Assembly: GCF_022985175.1 (NCBI RefSeq)
Contig: NC_066882.1
Location: 3,532,980-3,596,979, forward strand
Origin: Labeo rohita
Taxonomy: Eukaryota; Chordata; Actinopteri; Cypriniformes; Cyprinidae
Length of the DNA: 64,000 bases
Direction: 5' to 3'
A program made the position numbers and the translations under genes. The notes under the pieces were generated by a model that had not been told where the DNA came from, did no database searches, and saw only the letters and a program-made list of their open reading frames with translations. Positions 26,830 to 57,452 of the stretch are shown one piece after another. Positions within the stretch are counted from its first letter, which is position 1, and every line of letters begins with the position of its first letter.

Positions 26830-27289
26830 CGACCACGTGATGTCTCTGTTTCCCAAGTAACAGCTCGCGCGCACCCGGGATGAAGCACGGAGCCACGCAC
26901 TTTTACCTTGGCAACGTTTTGTCCTCTGCGTTATTCCCTTACTGCGTGCGCTTAATCGATATCGCTAATAACCTGTATAGGAAATCAGCGCAACGCCTCT
27001 CAGATGCCACTCTGCCGCATTCATCTGGGTTAATATGCGAATGAGAAAAACAATTATGTCATACTTCTCATGACTAAGCTGAAGTCGCGCGGTATGATCG
27101 GAATGCATGACGCGGCCTGTACTTGAACGCGAGGACCGTAAGAACAGGTGATACTGAAGGTTTTAAAAGCAACATCCGTCAGCGCCGCTTTCCAGTTTAG
27201 TTGTTTGACTTAACAGAGCGTTGAAATGTTCGCGGTTGCGGTGTTTCACCGTTCTGCGTCCAGGGAATCTCCGCAGTAAACACGTACAG
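26830..27289 (+). promoter_or_regulatory. CpG-rich promoter and probable untranslated first exon of arhgef37
   Basis: CpG dinucleotides are dense here (GCTCGCGCGCACCCGGG near 26866, GTCGCGCGGT near 27085, TTCGCGGTTGCGG near 27229), while the surrounding DNA is AT-rich and CpG-poor. A CACGTG E-box lies at 26834-26839. The block ends in a consensus donor, TACAG|GTAAGA, at 27289/27290. The next good acceptor in a suitable place is at 31524, 11 bases before the arhgef37 ATG. I infer a non-coding first exon of unknown 5' end and a first intron of about 4.2 kb. No TATA box is evident. Confidence 0.6.
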
Positions 27290-30200
27290 GTAAGAACGCA
27301 GGTGAGATGCAAACGCGTAGTCGATACATTTAGCTATAAAATCGAGATTTCACGCTGAGTGTCAGCCATTCAGTCAAAATGAAAGTCCTGTCATTATTTA
27401 CTCACTGTCATTTTCTGTCAAACCCGTTTGACTTTCTTTTTGACGTGGAATATAAATGGAGATGTTAGAATGATAGTCTCAGTCATCATTTACTGTAATT
27501 GTCTGTGAAAAGGTGTATTAAAATCGAAAGTCTGTCTGTCAGTAGCTTCCTGCCTAATGTATCTTCACTTGTGTTCCTCGAAAGAAAGTTATTTTTCATA
27601 TTTAGTTAATTCAACGAATTAAAATGTTTGATTTCCATGTGAGAACTCACTGTAGAAATCCATGGTTAATATGGTTTAGTAGGCTACTTAACTCACATAC
27701 ATAGTGTCAAGGGTTGCGTGTACTTTTCTTGGTGTTGCCTTGCTAAATAAACTGAGAAAACACACATGGAGTCTCCAGATTCCACAAGCGTTTGCAGTCT
27801 GGGAGGATTTGTGCAGCTGACAGGAAACCTGAATGAAAATTCACCCTATCTGTTAACCTCAAATGAATTTTTATTGAAGCTACAGTTAAAGGACAGTTGT
27901 ATAACTACAAATAATTCCCTTACTTCCTGGTTTGCTGATACAATATCTGATCTAAACATTCATATTATATAAGAAATTTACCCAGATTTTCTTACTCTGA
28001 AATATTACAAGAATCATTAATAGAATACTTCAAGAACAGAGCTGTTAGGAGAATTCTAAATGAGAATCATTAATTTCTTTAGGATCTTCTCCTATCAGGA
28101 TGTTTGACATAATGGTGATTTAATAATGTTTTTTGACACACAAGACACTAACAGTGTTGTGACCATACTTTTAGTATTTGGTTTACACCTGTTTTGCCAT
28201 ACTTAAATGTTTTGATTAGTGTCTAGAAAGTGTCTAACCATGAATATTTCTTTTCATTTTAAGTGCTAACATTTCTTGGTTTAAATTTCTATGTAATCCT
28301 GTTTATTTCAAGGTTTAAATGAGAAAAAAAATCCTACATTTTCAGTGTGGTCTCAAACAGCATTTGGTAATCCATTACTGATTCCAAATTACATGACAAA
28401 AATTGTAGTTAGTAACGTGATCCATTACTTTACACATTTTAGGTTATATACTCAGGCTACTTTTTGGTTACTTTTAGATTACTTGTGACCTGACTCGTTG
28501 TTCACATTGATTGAAATTGATAATATTGTAGCATATTGATATAAAAATACACAGCGAATGAAAATATCTTCCATTCACTGCTATTAACAACATTAAGTTT
28601 ATTAATCATTACGTAGGTTTCTTAAATTTGGGTTTACAAAGGAACTGCATTGGGTTTGTAAGTTTAATGAAAAGCTAATTATTAATTAATCATAAAAATG
28701 TCAAATTAAAATAAATCATTCAGTGATAACAAAAATCAAAATAAAACACTTACTAAAAAAGATGAAATATTTTATTTGTTTCCCTGCATGTCATGTGACT
28801 ATTAACCAATGTCAGAGAACCGTCAAGATGCAAATGTTATTAATTTATATTAATTAATACTATAATAGTATACAGATAATATTAATATAACGCTGAATCA
28901 AGCTACAGTATTTTGTCCAAGTACATATGACAATTTATGCTTGCATATTTTAAACGTTAAATGCATGTTGTGCATCACCATCACACTTTTAAAGTGCATT
29001 AATTTATTAATTATTATTAATTAATTTATTACCTTAAAATCTCATGGGGTACTTTAAGTAAATATATTAGGTGAAAGAGGTTTAGCTGACAAAAGAAGTT
29101 TAGCAATGCCCGTTTTACATGTAAATAAGAAATAACTTGAATTTGTGTTTTAATGTGTTTGAAAGACAAACGTTTTCCAAAGGCCAAAATAAATGCATAA
29201 AATAAACTTTTTTTCAAACTGTTTTTTTTTTTTAAGTTTGCATTGAACTACTAAAATTACTGAAAATGAAATATAAAATAAATTAGTGCTGAATTAAATA
29301 AAACACTAAAAAAATGACAAAAACACAATAACTAAAACTTAAAATGAAAATGAATATTTTAAAAACTGAAAATGTAAAAAAGCAAGTTCACAATATTAAT
29401 TAATACTATATTTGTATACAAATAATATTAATATAATACTGAATCTAGCTAGAGTATTTTGTCCAAGTACTTATGACAATTCATGTTTGCATATTTTAAA
29501 GGTTAAATGCATGTTGTGCATCACCATCACACTTTTAAAGTGCATTAATTTTGTTAATTATTAATTAATTTATTACCTTAAAATCTCATGGGGTACTTCA
29601 AGTAAATATATTAGGTGATAGAGGTTCGGCTGACAAAAGAAGTTTAGCAATCCCCACATTACATGTAAATAAGAAGAAACTTGAATTGTGTGTTTTAATG
29701 TGTTTGAAAGACAAAAGTTTTCCAAAGGCAAAGACTTGTGTGAATATTATGTAATCATGTAATCAATAAAAAAAGTAATCTGATTACAAGTACTTGATTT
29801 TTGGAATCAGATTACGTAATCTGTATGTAGCTCTAAACCAAAATTAAAAGTTTATGGTCTCACTTTGTTTCAGTTTTAACCTATGATCTCAATGTTACAA
29901 GCACTTCATGTCCATTTACACCTGAAGTTGTTAGGATGTATCTGAAATGGTTGATTTTAAAGGTTTATTCCTTTAACAACTCTGACCATTAAATTGACGA
30001 GTGATTTCCTTTCCACATGTGGCTTTTGTTTACTGCTTTTGAATGTGTGTTGTGAACAAACTCTTGAACTCCTGCCATCCAATCAGCTTCGTCCTGCGCA
30101 GGCGTCACTTCCTTCCTAGTGGCTACTGCAGTCAGTCTGTGCATTCATCAAAGTGTGTGTATCCGCAGTGGTCCTATCCAGATCCCCACTGCTAAAATCC

Positions 30201-31524
30201 CACCTCCCCCCAGCTCAGTCCTCCCAGCTGACCCACCCATCCCCCCCTTCCCTCACACACCCGTGCCACATGAGGCCCTGCAGTGTGACTCAGTGGACAA
30301 ACTTACACCAGTCTGAGAGTCTGGGCCAGGCTTTTTCCAAGCCGCACACCTCATTTTGCCAGCGCAAGAGACACCCAGGGTTAGTCTTTCCCATTCTGTA
30401 AAGGTAATAATGCATTCGGTTGTTTTCTTGGGATAGTTCTTGCTGTAAACCTGTCATTTCTTTACTCCTTCTTAAGTAGGGGTTTGTCATACTGCAGTGC
30501 AGCACTGTTAGAGCTCTCAGTGTGCGAGCGTACACTCTGCGCTGCATGCTGAGTTTGTGGTTTTCGCTTTGAGCGTGCTGGCCTTGAGCACTTGCTACAA
30601 GTATGTTGTTTCCTTAATAATGAGTACGGATGTGGTGAAGTTTGTGCTTAAGTGTGTTTGTTTATTTGTAGATGCGCTTGCAGTTTTATGTGCATGTGGG
30701 TGTAGCTGGAATTGTAACAAAGGTGTTGATGATGCAGGAACCTATCATTATCAATGCCTGCACAAATATCATAAAGCTTGCTTAGTCAGACTTTGACCTC
30801 AAGTTGTATTGAGTTTCTTTCCCTGTGGGTCTTTTTAATGATTTTATTCTGATGATGAGCTAAATTGCAATCAAAAGCTGACTTTGGTAGCATCTTTTTG
30901 AAAGTGTAAAAGTGTTTGGACACATGGTGCTTCCCCCATCTCTGTAGGTGACAATACAGAGTACTCGCCTCTTTGTGGGAGGTCTATATAATGTGTGACG
31001 GCAGAGTCTGGTTTACATGTGTACTAGACGTGATTGATGAGCGGTTTTAACTTCTTTGTGTTGAATGAACTTAAAAGGTGAGTTCATGCAATTTAAGATC
31101 AGCATTGTTAAGGGCAGTTTATACTAACAGCTATTTGAAGATACAAAGCAACCGGAAGCCATTGATTTTAAATGAGAATTGGTCTGAGGTTAGATACATT
31201 TAAAAAAAAAAGTACTAATATGACTGAAACTAAAATATGCAAAAAATTAGAGCTGAATAAAATATAAAACACAAAAAATGACAAAAGCACAGATAAGAAT
31301 AACTAAATTTTAATTTAAACAAATATTTAAAAACTGAAAATATAAAAAAGCAATATTATTGAGCATATTATTACACTAAATCAATCGACAGTATCTTGTC
31401 CAAGTGTATGCATAATTGCATATTTTAAATTGCATGTCATGTTATGCATCACCATCACACTTTTAAAATGCACTTCACTGGAAATTAAGAAAAAACTGTT
31501 TAACTTCCTCTATTTTCCTTTTAG
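27290..31524 (+). other. Putative first intron of arhgef37
   Basis: AT-rich sequence between the inferred untranslated exon and the start-codon exon. It holds a dispersed repeat (about 28340-29825, listed separately), a GC-richer unique block at 30050-30405, and from 31200 to 31480 another partial copy of the same dispersed repeat. The 30050-30405 block has C-rich tracts and could be an alternative untranslated exon, with a possible donor AAAG|GTAATA at 30402. Its open frames have no recognisable domain. Confidence 0.4.
28340..29825. repeat. Dispersed repeat with an internal 335-bp direct duplication
   Basis: The block at 28853-29183 recurs at 29398-29732 with a few differences; shared landmarks are TTTTGTCCAAGTAC, GTGCATCACCATCACAC and CTCATGGGGTACTT. 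The ends carry GGTAATCCATTAC and GATTACGTAATCTG motifs in opposite sense, which suggests one inverted-repeat element. Partial relatives occur at 31360-31480 and 43195-43320. No coding potential is seen and the superfamily is unknown. Confidence 0.6.
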
Positions 31525-31535
31525 ACATCCCTGCT

Positions 31536-50319
<18,784 letters not shown>

Positions 50320-50978
50320 AATATCCATGAGAGCACATCATCTGCTGCAGATACGACTCTGCTAGCCAGTATCCAAACACACACAGACCATGAGAAACAT
50401 TTTTCCCTGAAGGGCTCTTCATGTGTGAGGGGGCGGATGGCTGCTGTTTGATGCATCATTTGACTGGTGTATGTACTGGAGTGGTGCTTGGGCCCTGCTG
50501 TGGAGTGCTCGTCCATATACTTGATCTCCGCTTTGCCCGGGGCTGTTACTGGTGGAGATGGTTTTATCCAATGAAGGAAGAGCTGCGGTGCAGACGGGCA
50601 TGCTGTTGTAGCACATGGCTGCTGGTGGAGTGTGCTGTTTCCTACAATTACCACTCGGATTCACACCTCAGCTGTCCAATGGAATGACATGTTTGGTGGG
50701 CCTGTACTACGTTGCTATTGAAGGATTGGAGAATATTTGTCTTTTTACTGCTGAGAATGGATCTCATTTTATGAGTCAGACCTCTATTGCACTGGTTTCC
50801 AGCCACTTGACATGACTAACAGACTTGAAGATCTTACAAAACATTCTTACAAAATTCTAGCTTGTGCAACATTTTAATAATGCTTGATGGAGTTTTTAGT
50901 TATTTATATTTGTACTGTGGATCTAAAAAGTTTTTGGACACTTAGGGCACATTTAAAATGCATGAATGTTGTTATTAT
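50320..50978 (+). other. arhgef37: Proximal 3' untranslated region and flank of arhgef37
   Basis: Unique, non-repetitive sequence directly follows the stop codon. I see no unambiguous AATAAA before a large repeat begins at 50979, so the transcript end is unresolved. It could lie here with a variant signal or further on inside the repeat. Confidence 0.5.
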
Positions 50979-51482
50979 AGGGATAGTTCACCCAAAAATG
51001 AAAACTCAGCCATGATTTACTCACCCTCAAGCCATCCTAGGTGTATATGACTTTATTCTTCCCGATGTGTATGTACACTAAGAGTTATATAAAAAAAATT
51101 TCCTGGCTCTTTCCAAGCTTTATAATGGTGGTGAATGGGTGTTGAGATTTTGAAGTCCAAAAAAGTGCATCCATCCATCATAGAAAGTGCTCCATGCGGC
51201 TCCGGGGATAGAAAAAAGGCCTTTCTGAAGTGAATCAATGCATTTGTGTAAGAAAAATACCTATATTTTAAAACTTATAAACCGTATTTTAAACCACAAT
51301 TTCTAGTTTCTACTAACTGAGCGCAGAGGAAAGAGCAAAACAAAACATAAGTCATTAGAAATACAAAATGAGGATTTGTAAAGCAAAATGTGGGAGGATT
51401 TTGATATAAGCCAAGATGAGACTGGTTTTCCTTTGCTGTCAACAAAACTTGGTTCTTGCGAGACTAGAATATTCTACGCCTA

Positions 51483-52367
51483 CACATCCGCTCAAAAGTT
51501 TGGGATCAGTAAGATGGTTTTTAAAAATGTTTCTTATGCTCATCAAGGCTGCATTTATTTGATCAAAAATACAGAAAACTGCAATATTGCAAAATGTTAT
51601 TACAATATAAAACAATGATTTTATTTTAATATACTTTAAAATATAATTTATTCCTGTGAATTTTCATCAGCTGTTACTCTCAGCCACATGATCCTTCAGA
51701 AGTCATTCTAATATGCCGGTTTATTATCTATGTTGAAAACAGTTGTTTTTTGGAACCTGTGATACTTTTTTTCAGAATTCTTTGATCAATAGAAGGTTAA
51801 AAAGAACAGCATTTACTTAAAATAGAAAGGTTTGTAGTGTAACAATGTACACTACTGTTCAAAATTTTGGGGTCAGTACATTTTTATTCTTTATTTTTTT
51901 TTTTTTTTTTTTTGGAAGAAATTATTACTTTTATTCATCAATAAAAAGTGATGGCATAGATTTACATTGTTAGAAAAGATTTATATTTTGAGTAGATGTT
52001 GTTCTTTTTAACTTGTTATTCATCAAAGGATCCAGAAAAAAGAATCACAGGTTCCAAAAATAAAAAACTGGCAGCACAACTGTTGATAATTCTAATAATA
52101 AATCAGCATATTAGAATAATTTCTAAAGGATCACTTAAGACTGGAGTAACAGCTGATGAAAATTCAGCTTTGCATCACAGGAATAAATTATATTTTAAAG
52201 TATATTAAAATAAAAAACATTATTTTATACTGTAATAACAGTTTGCAATACTACAATTTTTTTCTGTATTTTTGATCAAATAAATACAGCCTTGATGAGC
52301 ATGAGCACCTTTTTTAAGAAAAACATTACAAGTCTTACTGATCCCAAACTTTTGAGCGGCAGTGTGT
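51483..52367. mobile_element. Family B element, inverted pair (885 bp)
   Basis: CGCTCAAAAGTTTGGGATCA at the left and its exact reverse complement near 52335-52358 form the termini. A forward half runs to about 51845. A second end (TACACTACTGTTCAAAATTT) then starts a reverse-sense half containing GACTGGAGTAACAGCTGATG and CAGCCTTGATGAGCATGAG. Nested in the palindromic element. Confidence 0.75.
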
Positions 52368-52662
52368 GTCCTACGTCATCCAATGGAACATGCATACGAG
52401 AGTTAGCAGAAACTAGAGATTATGGTTTATAAAGTTTTAAATACAGATATTTTTCTTATACAAACGCATTGATTTGCTATAGAAGGTCTTTATTAACCCC
52501 CCGGAGCTGTTTGGAACACTTTTTATGATGGGTAGATACATTTTATTGGACTTCAAAATCTCAAAAGCCATTCACTGCCATTATAAATCTTGGAAGAGCC
52601 AGGACATTTCAAACTGATTTAGAATACCATAAAAGTGGCCCATAAGTTTGTATATGCACATA

Positions 52663-53043
52663 TGTGACCCTGGACCACAAAACCAGTCTTAAGTAGCATG
52701 GGTATATTTGTAGCAATAGACAAGAATACATTGTAGGTCAAAATAATAATTTTTTTTTTCCATGAAGCTATTTTGTAAATTTCCTACCGTAAATATATAA
52801 AAAATATTATTTATGATTAGTAGTATGCATTGCTAAGAACTTTACTTGGACAACTTTAAAAGTGATTTTCTCAATATTTAGAATTTTTTTTTTTTTTTGC
52901 ATCCTCAGATTCCAGATTTTCGAATAGTTGTATCTTGGCCAAATATTGTCCTATCCTAACAGACCATACATCAATTGAAAGCTTATTTATTTAGCTTTCA
53001 AAAAATTTCAAACTTATGACTGGTTTTGTGGTCCAGGGTCAGA
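52663..53043. mobile_element. Inverted-repeat element, family A, copy 3 (381 bp)
   Basis: Ends TGTGACCCTGGACCAC and GTGGTCCAGGGTCAGA, with TA (and ATAT) on both sides. It separates GTTTGTATATGCACA from ACTCTGATTGTATTC in the right arm of the palindromic host element. Confidence 0.85.
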
Positions 53044-53150
53044 TATAACTCTGATTGTATTCATCTGAAAGAAGAAAGTCATATACAACCAGGATGGCTT
53101 GAGAGTGAGTGAGTCATGGGGTAGTTTTCAGTTTTGGGTGCACTGTCCCT

Positions 53151-55330
53151 TTAATGCATGGATAACAAAATATCAATCCAATTTTTTCAAGCAGAACTTT
53201 TCACAGTAAGAATTTTGTTATAGTTTGTTATAGTATAAATGATAAGCAATAGACTATACTGCTCGAAATTAAGGCAAAAAGAATGGTTGACTGACATAAT
53301 GTCAATATCAGTCAATATTTGGCTTTTTTATTTTTGATTTAAATTATGGAAGACTTTTATTTTGACAGTGATTAAAACGCCAAAACTTGAGTGCAAAAAT
53401 CTCTTATTTTTGCACTCGTTCCGCCATCGTTGAAAACGCATAAGCAACAAACTTTTAATTCTTATTTTCAAGCTATGCTGCTTATATCCAATTAGTTGCT
53501 ATTCTATATTCACAGTGTACTTTATATGAATTTAGCATTAGCTGGCCATAATAAAATATGATTCCCAGTGTGCACAAACATACAAGATTACTAAATGCAC
53601 TTGGTTACAGTCTTTACTTCCTTTTTTTAACAAATTTTTAATTTGTGAAAAATACTGTAATTCAATTACACAATCAGGAAGGTATAAGGTATAAATGTTA
53701 TTTTTTAATTCAATTCTGTCAGAATATTTTTTTTTTCAAATAAATACACATTTAGTTGCTCTTAAAGATAGTAGACAAAATCTAGTCGAGCACTAAAAAA
53801 AAATACTGAGGCTTTCTGGTTGTCAAACGTTAGTAGTTCAGAGTTAATGTGATGAAATACACCTATGGTTATGATTTGTTTGCAGATGCTTTTTGGATTG
53901 ATATTTACTTATTTATGCAATGGCATTCATACATTTTTAATAGTGTCTTAAGTGTCCAGGTACTCTTTGGAGCCGCTGTGGTGGATGTTGAAGACACTGT
54001 AATAGTGAATCGTTAAGCTATTCTTACTGCTTGCGTGCAGATTCAGTTTTGTCTGCTGCATTGTGCTTGTATTGTGACCTCATAACCTCTGCGATGAAGA
54101 ACTCAACCCATATGGAAGGATTCAGGAGTGCAGATGATTTGCTGCAGTGTGCATCATAGACATCTGGCTGCAGTTGCACCTGCTGTCCACTAGAGGCGCC
54201 AGAGCATCTTGTGTAAAGACTGTCATTGCTACCTTACTCAGTGTTGGGCTAATCCTCCAAACAGAGTCATATATTATTCATCTGATCCTCACAATCGCCT
54301 TAACAGGGATCCAGCGAGAGGCAGTTCATCTCACGGCTGCTGCCGTCCTCCTGGTGGTACCACGCACTGAATAAGGCATCGTCTGTACATGTCACTTTGA
54401 AGAGATATTTATTTTATTTATTCCAGATGTCATTAAATCGATTCCGTTTTGAATTAACCCATCAGAGCTGCCGCAGTCCATCTCATATTTTCACACTTGT
54501 GTTATTCAGAGACGCGTGGCCAGAAATTATTCATCAAAAGCAGCGAGAAGCGAGCGGCTTTGGCTGAAGGTTTCCGCCTGACCTCTGAGTGCTCTATTTA
54601 TGCCCAGCAGATTAAAAGAGGCAAAGTATTTCCGTCTGCTGCAGAGGTTTATTTCGGAGATGTGCACTGGGTTTGAGGCCGCTTTTAGCCCGAGTGCAGC
54701 TATTCCTCGGAGAACGTGCAAATGTCACGGCAGGGCTGATGATGACTGTGTTTTGTCACGCTGCAGGCACAGCAGAGATGCTGCGGCTCGACGTCCGAGA
54801 GAGAGCGCCGCCTGTCAATCGCTCCCGCTTCCGTGCTTGTCAGCAGAGCTTTGATGCACTGAACCCCTACAGCTACCGCTTCCTCTATGCGACAGAACTC
54901 AAAGCTCTATAAATAAATTTCTCTATTCAGTGGTCTAAAAATAGCCTCTTGTCGGTGGGAGCCCTCTACGGCTCCCCCTGTTGGAGCTGCGGGGAACGGC
55001 GGCTGCCATTCTTCTCTCTCTTCTTCTCTCCTGTGGGAGGTGCGTCTCTCACATTACATCAAATCGTGCCCTGGCCCTACTCTCCGTCTCAGCCGATGAG
55101 CCGTGGGGAAAAGCTACGGTAATTAGATATATTATGTGTCCCTCACAACATTACATACTATGAAGCGTTTCCTTGTGGGAGAGCAAGCAAACCTAACACC
55201 TCTATTCCTGCTCCCTGCATTAGATGTCTGTTTGTGTTCGCATTAGAGAGAGAAGGGAGGATTGAGCCGTGCAGGAGGGGTTTTGGAAGACTGCAGTAAA
55301 CCTCATTTCCGCAATTTAATTTATTGGCTA
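53151..55330. other. Downstream intergenic sequence
   Basis: AT-rich to 53.9 kb. 54000-55200 is complex and GC-richer, with CpGs and short overlapping open frames on both strands (for example 54600-54854 and 54673-54912) that show no family similarity. It could contain regulatory sequence; no exon is supported. Confidence 0.4.
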
Positions 55331-55339
55331 TTTAGGTTG

Positions 55340-57430
55340 CACTGCAAAAAATGTCGTTTTCCCCCCTCTTATTTTCTAGTAATAATATCTGAACGCTTTA
55401 AACAAGATTATTTACTAGACATTAAGATGATTTTAGAGTTTATTATTCTGTTTGTCTATTTATTTTTACATAAAACAAAACATTCGGAAGGATTTATGAT
55501 TAAAACAAAAACAAAATGCCGGTGTGATGAGAAATTGAAATAATAGAGATATATTTACTGAAAATAGGCCGAATATCCATATCTTAGGTTGAACAAATAA
55601 TGTTGGATTAAAATATTAATATATTGAAGGAAATATTAAGTTAACATTATTTAATTAATAGTAAATACATATTATATTATTAATATGAATGTCTCAGAAT
55701 TTGTTTTCCAGTAGAAATGGTTATTTTTAAATCAAGATTTACTACATAAAATGAAAATATTTTGAGACAATATATCTTTGAATTTAACTTAAAAATAAAT
55801 GAATACTTAATATATAATGACAAATAGTATTTTCTTGTTTTAGGCATAAAATAAATTGAGTAAATATTTTATTAATTTCTCAAAATTAATCTTTTTTTCA
55901 AAGATAATTGTTTTAAAATATTTAGCTGTAAAGCAAGACAAAAATGCAGATTATTTATTTATTCATTCAATCATGTTTTAGCATAAAAAAATATTGAAAT
56001 TTGTTAAAAAGAAAAATGCACATGAAAAATAATTACGAGATATAATCACTGGTAAAGGTTATATTATTAAAATTGAGTAAATATTTTATTAATTTCTCAG
56101 AGATAAAGATAATTTAAAGATAATTGTTTTAAAATCCTTTTTTTTTTTTTTTTTGGCATAAAACTATCAAAATTCTGAGGGATTTATGGTTAAAACAAGA
56201 ACAAAATGCCACTGTGATAAGAAAATGAAATGAAAATATTTTCAGACAATGTATCTTTGAACTTAACTTTTTAAATAAATGAAAATACTTAATATATAAT
56301 GACAAATAGTATTTTCTTGTTTTAGACATAACATAAATAATAGATTTGTTATATTATTAAAATTGAGTAAATATTTTATTAATTTCTCAAAATTAATCTT
56401 TTTTTTAAAAAAAAAAGATCATTTTTAAAATATTTTGCTGTAAAGCAAGACGTAAATACAGTTTATTTATTTATTTATTCATTCAATCATATTTTAGCAT
56501 AAAATTGACAAAATTATGAGGGATTTATGGTGGTTAAAACAAGAATAAAAGGCCAATGTGATAAGAAAATGAAATGATAGATATGTGTTCACTGAACATA
56601 GGCTGAATATCCTAATAAAATTATGTTTGATTGAGATATCAATATATTAAAGTAAATATTAAGTTGACATTATTTCATTAATAGTAAATATATATTATAT
56701 TATTAGTATGAATATCTCAGAATTTATTGTTTTATTGTATTATTAAAATGGAGTAAACATTTTATTAATTTCTCAAAAATATATATATTTTTTAAGATAA
56801 CTGTTTACAAATATTTAATTGTAAAGCAAGACAAAAGTACAGATTATTAATTATGTATTTATTTATTTGTTTTTTTTTTTTTAAATGCAAACTCACAAAA
56901 TTCTGAGGGATTTATGGTTAAAATAAACAAAATGCCAAGAAAATTAAGTAACATATATATATATATTCACTGAAAATAGGCTGAATATCCTAATAAAATA
57001 ATGTTATACTAAGATATTATTAAATTAAAGTAAATATTAAGTTAACATTATTTTATAAATAAATATTAAATAAGTAAATAAATATTATATTATTAGTATG
57101 AATGTCTCAGAATTTATTATTTTTTAAAACAAGATTTACTTGAGAAGCAAAATTGCATAGCATGAGAATATTTTCAGAGAATACATCTTTGAATTTAACT
57201 TAACGAATTAATAACTAATATATAATGGCAAATTTTCTCATTTTAAGCATAAAATTAACCAAAAAAAAGTGAGATTTGTTAGAGAAAATGGCGTATGAAA
57301 AATTGTTTCAAGATATAATAACTTGTAAATGTTATATTATTAATATTGCGCAAATATTTAAAAAAAATAATAATAATCATATTTATTTACTTAAAAAATG
57401 ACTGTAAAACAAGAAAAACTGCTGATTAAG
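55340..57430. repeat. AT-rich decayed repeat array
   Basis: Starts CACTGCAAAAAATG, a common start of a fish repeat. The block GGATTTATGGTTAAAACAAG-AACAAAATGCC recurs at about 55490, 56179, 56520 and 56909, and TATTTTATTAATTTCTCA recurs between them. Units are roughly 340-690 bp apart and strongly diverged. Poly-T at about 57431-57452. No coding potential. Confidence 0.65.
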
Positions 57431-57452
57431 ATTTTTTTTTTTTTTTTTTTTT

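Larger units (their letters stand above)
50979..53150. mobile_element. Large palindromic element carrying two later insertions
   Basis: Left end AGGGATAGTTCACCCAAAAA, right end TTTTGGGTGCACTGTCCCT. Its arms are inverted copies: CCTGGCTCTTTCCAAGC and TTTTGAAGTCC near 51100-51160 match, inverted, GGACTTCAAAATCTC and CTTGGAAGAGCCAGG near 52550-52605. The inserted family B pair (51483-52367) and family A copy 3 (52663-53043) account for much of its length. Non-coding. It starts about 660 bp past the arhgef37 stop codon. Confidence 0.8.

Noticed and set aside
30119..30401. Pro/Ser-rich open frames upstream of the start-codon exon
   Set aside because: C-rich composition explains them, they do not splice in frame to the DH exon, and fish or human ARHGEF37 has no such N-terminus. 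At most an untranslated exon.
54600..54912. Two overlapping Arg/Ala-rich open frames
   Set aside because: CpG-containing unique DNA, no domain, no splice consensus at sensible places, and an opposite-strand frame overlaps.
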